In this document: piece by piece, positions 61,528 to 64,000 of the stretch | Layout: every line of letters begins with the position of its first letter | Position numbering within the stretch: the first letter of the stretch is position 1 | From: Paenibacillus sp. BIHB 4019 | Lineage (GTDB): Bacteria; Bacillota; Bacilli; Paenibacillales; Paenibacillaceae | Assembly (NCBI RefSeq): GCF_002741035.1 | Contig: NZ_CP016808.1 | Location: forward strand, 4,326,501-4,390,500 | Length of the DNA: 64,000 nucleotides | Reading direction: 5' to 3' | Notes under the pieces: model-generated | Databases searched by the model: none | Seen by the model: only the letters and a program-made list of their open reading frames with translations | Told to the model about the DNA's origin: nothing | Translations under genes and position numbers: made by a program

Positions 61528-62385
61528 ATGCCGGAACTTCCAGAGGTAGAAACGGTTAGACGAACATTAATTGAGCTTGTTGCAGGAAAAAAGATTAAAT
61601 CCGTTACGGTGCGGCTGCCCCGCATCATTCAGCGTCCGGCTGTGCCGGAGCAATTTGAGGATGCGCTCGTCGGCATGACAATCGAGACGGTCGAGCGGCG
61701 CGGGAAATTTTTGCGTATCGTCATGGACGGGCTTGTGCTCGTATCGCATTTGCGCATGGAAGGCCGCTATGGATTATTTCAAAGCGATGAACCGATCGAG
61801 CTTCATACGCATGTCCTGTTCCATTTTGAGGATGGAACGGATTTAAGATATAAAGATGTCAGGCAGTTCGGCACGATGCACTTGTTCACGCCGGGCACGG
61901 AGTTTGAGCTGCCGCCGCTGAATAAGCTGGGCCTTGAGCCGCTTGAGCCTGCATTTACTCGCGATGTGCTGCATGCCAAGCTGGCAAGGCGCTCTACGAA
62001 AATCAAGCCGCTGCTGCTCAATCAGGAATATGTGGTCGGGTTGGGCAATATTTATGTAGATGAGGCGCTGTTTCAAGCGGGTATCCATCCTGAGCGGAGC
62101 GCCAATTCGCTTAGTGCCGGAGAATGGGATAAGCTGCATGCAGCAATCTGTTCGACGCTTGGCAAAGCGGTGGAAGCGGGCGGCTCATCGATCAAATCCT
62201 ATGTAAATGGGCAAGGCGAGATGGGCATGTTCCAGCATCAGCTGCTCGTTTATGGCCGAAAGGACGAGCCGTGTCCGGCTTGTGGAGTAGCCATTGAAAA
62301 GTTTGTTGTTGGAGGCAGAGGCACGCATATTTGCCCTAGCTGCCAGAAGGCGCCGGAGCAAGCAGGTGAGCAAAGCGCAGGCTAA
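61528..62385 (+). CDS. mutM: Formamidopyrimidine-DNA glycosylase (Fpg/MutM)
   Basis: A 285-residue base-excision repair enzyme that removes 8-oxoguanine and formamidopyrimidines. The mature N-terminus PELPEVETV gives the catalytic Pro1 and Glu2. The helix-two-turn-helix region is VGLGNIYVDEALFQAGIHPE. The C-terminal zinc finger is C-PACG...GTHICPSCQ (four cysteines). It lies 48 bp after polA; TATAAT at 61502 suggests that it may also have its own promoter. ATG 61528 follows GAGGTGAG. Confidence 0.96.
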   Translation: MPELPEVETVRRTLIELVAGKKIKSVTVRLPRIIQRPAVPEQFEDALVGMTIETVERRGKFLRIVMDGLVLVSHLRMEGRYGLFQSDEPIELHTHVLFHFEDGTDLRYKDVRQFGTMHLFTPGTEFELPPLNKLGLEPLEPAFTRDVLHAKLARRSTKIKPLLLNQEYVVGLGNIYVDEALFQAGIHPERSANSLSAGEWDKLHAAICSTLGKAVEAGGSSIKSYVNGQGEMGMFQHQLLVYGRKDEPCPACGVAIEKFVVGGRGTHICPSCQKAPEQAGEQSAG

Positions 62386-62525
62386 TCGCGGTAACTTAAG
62401 CCAAGCCCTCCATAATGTAGTCATTCACCCTAGGCATGCAGCTGCATATGCTGTTGTGAAGAACAATAGGCAGATGCCCTGTAGAGTGTAATCGGGGCAC
62501 CTGCGTATGCAGGGAGTGACGAGGG

Positions 62526-63263
62526 TTGGCTTTGCATCTGGTTTCGTTGATCGTGCTCGCTTTTGCTGTGAGCGTGGACGGCTTCGGCGTTGGCATTACG
62601 TATGGTTTGCGCCGCATTCGCATCCCGTTGCTGTCCGTGCTGATTATCGCGTGCTGTTCAGGCCTGATCATTTTATTGTCCATGAAGCTAGGCAGCGTTA
62701 TCGCCAAATATTTATCGCCAGGCTCGGCGAGCTTGATTGGCGCCATCGTGCTGATGGGTATTGGCTGTTGGGCGCTGCTCCAGCTGCGGCGAAATCGCCA
62801 TGAAAGCAAGAAGGTGGATGCTGAAAATGCGTCTGCCGCTTCTGGTGCTAGCGGCCCTGTTTCCGAGGATCGTTCCGGCCATCCGGCTGTAGAAACAAAC
62901 GCTGCGGAGGCAAGCCATCCGGTGCTCGTTGTGATAGTTGAGCTGAGGCGCATTGGGCTTGTCATTCAGATTTTACGGACACCGCAGGCTGCTGACGTTG
63001 ATAAATCGGGCACGATTTCCGCCTCCGAGGCGATTATGCTCGGCGTAGCGCTGTCGCTCGATGCTTTCGGCGCGGGAATCGGGGCCGCGATGATTGGTTT
63101 GCCTGCTTTGCTGACAGCGATTGTGATTGCTGCGGCTAGCGCCCTATTTTTGCTAGGGGGCATCAGCTTCGGTTTTCGCTTCTCGCATTGGAAGGGCATG
63201 CAGGCGCTGGCGGTACTGCCAGGCATTTTGCTTATTATAATTGGAATATCAAAGCTGCTGTAA
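62526..63263 (+). CDS. ytaF: YtaF-like sporulation membrane protein (MntP-related)
   Basis: A 245-residue protein with about six helices in two related halves: VSLIVLAFAVSVDGFGVGIT in the first and ALSLDAFGAGIGAAMIGL in the second. This is the duplicated pattern of MntP-type manganese exporters and YtaF. A hydrophilic loop of about 60 residues connects them. TTG 62526 follows AGGGAG at 9 nt. Its position between mutM and coaE is that of Bacillus ytaF. The transport substrate is not established. Confidence 0.85.
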   Translation: MALHLVSLIVLAFAVSVDGFGVGITYGLRRIRIPLLSVLIIACCSGLIILLSMKLGSVIAKYLSPGSASLIGAIVLMGIGCWALLQLRRNRHESKKVDAENASAASGASGPVSEDRSGHPAVETNAAEASHPVLVVIVELRRIGLVIQILRTPQAADVDKSGTISASEAIMLGVALSLDAFGAGIGAAMIGLPALLTAIVIAAASALFLLGGISFGFRFSHWKGMQALAVLPGILLIIIGISKLL

Positions 63264-63280
63264 AGATGAGGTGGAAGGGC

Positions 63281-63880
63281 ATGAGGATCGGATTAACCGG
63301 CGGCATTGCTACTGGAAAAAGCACCGTTGCCCACCTATTAGTGGAGCTTGGAGCGCTGCTGGTGGATGCCGATCAGGTAGCAAGGGAAGTTGTTTTGCCA
63401 GGGGAGCCCGCTCTAGCGGCGGTCGCCTCTGCGTTTGGACAAGCTGTGTTACATAAAGACGGTACACTTGATCGGGCAGCGCTCGGCCAAATCGTATTCA
63501 ATAATAAAGAGCAGCTGGGGCAGCTTGAAGCGATTTTGCATCCGGCGATTCGCTCTACGATGCAGCAGCGAATGGCTGACTATGAACGGCAGCATCCAGG
63601 CAAGCTGGTCGTTGCTGATATTCCGCTGCTGTATGAGACGGAGCAGGAGCATTTATATGAAGGCGTGCTTGTTGTGTATGTGCCAGAGCATATCCAGTTG
63701 GAGCGCCTGATGGCGCGCAACAACGTTGATGAGCAGGAAGCAAGGCGGCGCATGGGGCTGCAACTGAGCATGGAAGAGAAGAAGCGCAGAGCTAATTGGG
63801 TTATCGACAACAGTGGAACGCTGGCGCAGACGAGGGAGCAGGTTCAGGCGTTTTGGCAGAGCAAGGGTCATACATGCTGA
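63281..63880 (+). CDS. coaE: Dephospho-CoA kinase
   Basis: A 199-residue enzyme for the last step of coenzyme A synthesis, phosphorylating dephospho-CoA. ATG 63281 is chosen because the protein then begins MRIGLTGGIATGKSTVA with the P-loop; the longer frame to 63188 overlaps ytaF without a suitable ribosome site. Other family blocks are VDADQVAREVV, HPAIRSTM, VADIPLLYET and ADNNVDEQEARRRM-like (observed as RNNVDEQEARRRMGLQ). Its stop overlaps the start of the next gene. Confidence 0.95.
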   Translation: MRIGLTGGIATGKSTVAHLLVELGALLVDADQVAREVVLPGEPALAAVASAFGQAVLHKDGTLDRAALGQIVFNNKEQLGQLEAILHPAIRSTMQQRMADYERQHPGKLVVADIPLLYETEQEHLYEGVLVVYVPEHIQLERLMARNNVDEQEARRRMGLQLSMEEKKRRANWVIDNSGTLAQTREQVQAFWQSKGHTC

Positions 63881-64000
63881 GGGCCAAGAGAAGAAAGGTC
63901 GCTCGAAGAAGGCTGTTTTTGCTATTATTTATTATCATAGTTGTCATTATTGTCGCTCAGCCCGCATGGATGCTCAAGAAGCTCTATCCTATTGATTATA
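63874..64000 (+). CDS. Membrane-anchored lytic transglycosylase, N-terminal fragment
   Basis: ATG 63874 overlaps the coaE stop by 7 bp and the frame stays open to the window edge. The 42 visible residues are a basic stretch, a hydrophobic helix (LFLLLFIIIVVIIVA) and then LKKLYPIDY. In Paenibacillus and Bacillus the YPI-Y motif right after the anchor introduces soluble lytic transglycosylase (SLT) domains that cleave peptidoglycan. The catalytic domain lies outside the window, so the assignment rests on this motif and position. Confidence 0.55.
   Translation, partial: MLRAKRRKVARRRLFLLLFIIIVVIIVAQPAWMLKKLYPIDY

Noticed and set aside
1..64000. rRNA, tRNA, prophage or insertion sequences
   Set aside because: No tRNA-like cloverleaf, rRNA segment, transposase or phage structural protein was recognised on either strand.

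Overview
The window is a chromosomal segment of an endospore-forming, plant-polysaccharide-degrading Firmicute, most likely Paenibacillus. Evidence: a GerE homologue with a sigma-K-like promoter, CgeB-like spore glycosyltransferases, a YhcN/YlaJ-type sporulation lipoprotein, FapR-type fatty-acid operators, strong AGGAGG ribosome sites with many TTG/GTG starts, moderate GC, and the Bacillus-like order polA-mutM-ytaF-coaE. I see no rRNA, tRNA, CRISPR array, prophage or insertion sequence.

Layout. 1-5344: a tightly coupled surface-glycan cluster (end of a sugar-nucleotidyltransferase, a GT2 glycosyltransferase, three small helical proteins, a very basic 94-residue protein, two CgeB-like glycosyltransferases); four of these proteins carry the same aromatic-x-x-Gly repeat. 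5380-8909: a FapR-controlled FabH, a spore lipoprotein, and a Mef-like MFS efflux pump preceded by a tiny leader ORF encoding MTLSMRLR, the hallmark of macrolide-dependent ribosome stalling. 9055-12540: a retropepsin-like protease with a small partner, a 50-bp-spaced repeat, a secreted pectate lyase, and gerE. 12663-16478: a TPR protein, an orphan Spo0B/CitA-type sensor kinase, and a MarR regulator with a quinone reductase. 16664-23725: a SWIM protein and SNF2 ATPase pair (YwqB/YwqA-like), a YfbR-like nucleotidase and an SBF-type transporter.

23743-35290: a glycan-utilisation locus with a LacI regulator and its operators, a carbohydrate ABC transporter, a GH127 beta-L-arabinofuranosidase and a 1387-residue secreted multidomain protein (probably DUF5695 plus Ig-like, LamG-like and discoidin-like modules). 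38581-45316: two AraC regulators, a 2-hydroxyacid dehydrogenase, an M20 amidohydrolase and a GH42 beta-galactosidase.

35360-58650: the phosphate-signalling region, interrupted by the sugar genes above. A PhoR/PhoP-like pair (kinase gene first) lies between inverted copies of a structured repeat. Further on are an MCP, a soluble CBS-MCP fusion, pstB1-phoU (preceded by a third copy of the repeat), a divergent LysR gene, pstSCAB2, and a CBS-GGDEF/EAL gene pair. Four promoters carry TTNACA-like direct repeats with an 11-bp period (Pho boxes), which places a chemotaxis-type and a cyclic-di-GMP-type output under phosphate control. 58804-64000: polA, mutM, ytaF, coaE and the start of a lytic transglycosylase.

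The most unusual signals are (1) the ErmDL-like leader peptide before the MFS pump, (2) a three-copy repeat whose long inner stem has a different sequence in each copy but always pairs, while the flanking unpaired blocks are nearly identical, (3) the shared aromatic-glycine tag in the glycosylation cluster, and (4) the Pho-box-controlled CBS/MCP/GGDEF/EAL signalling set.
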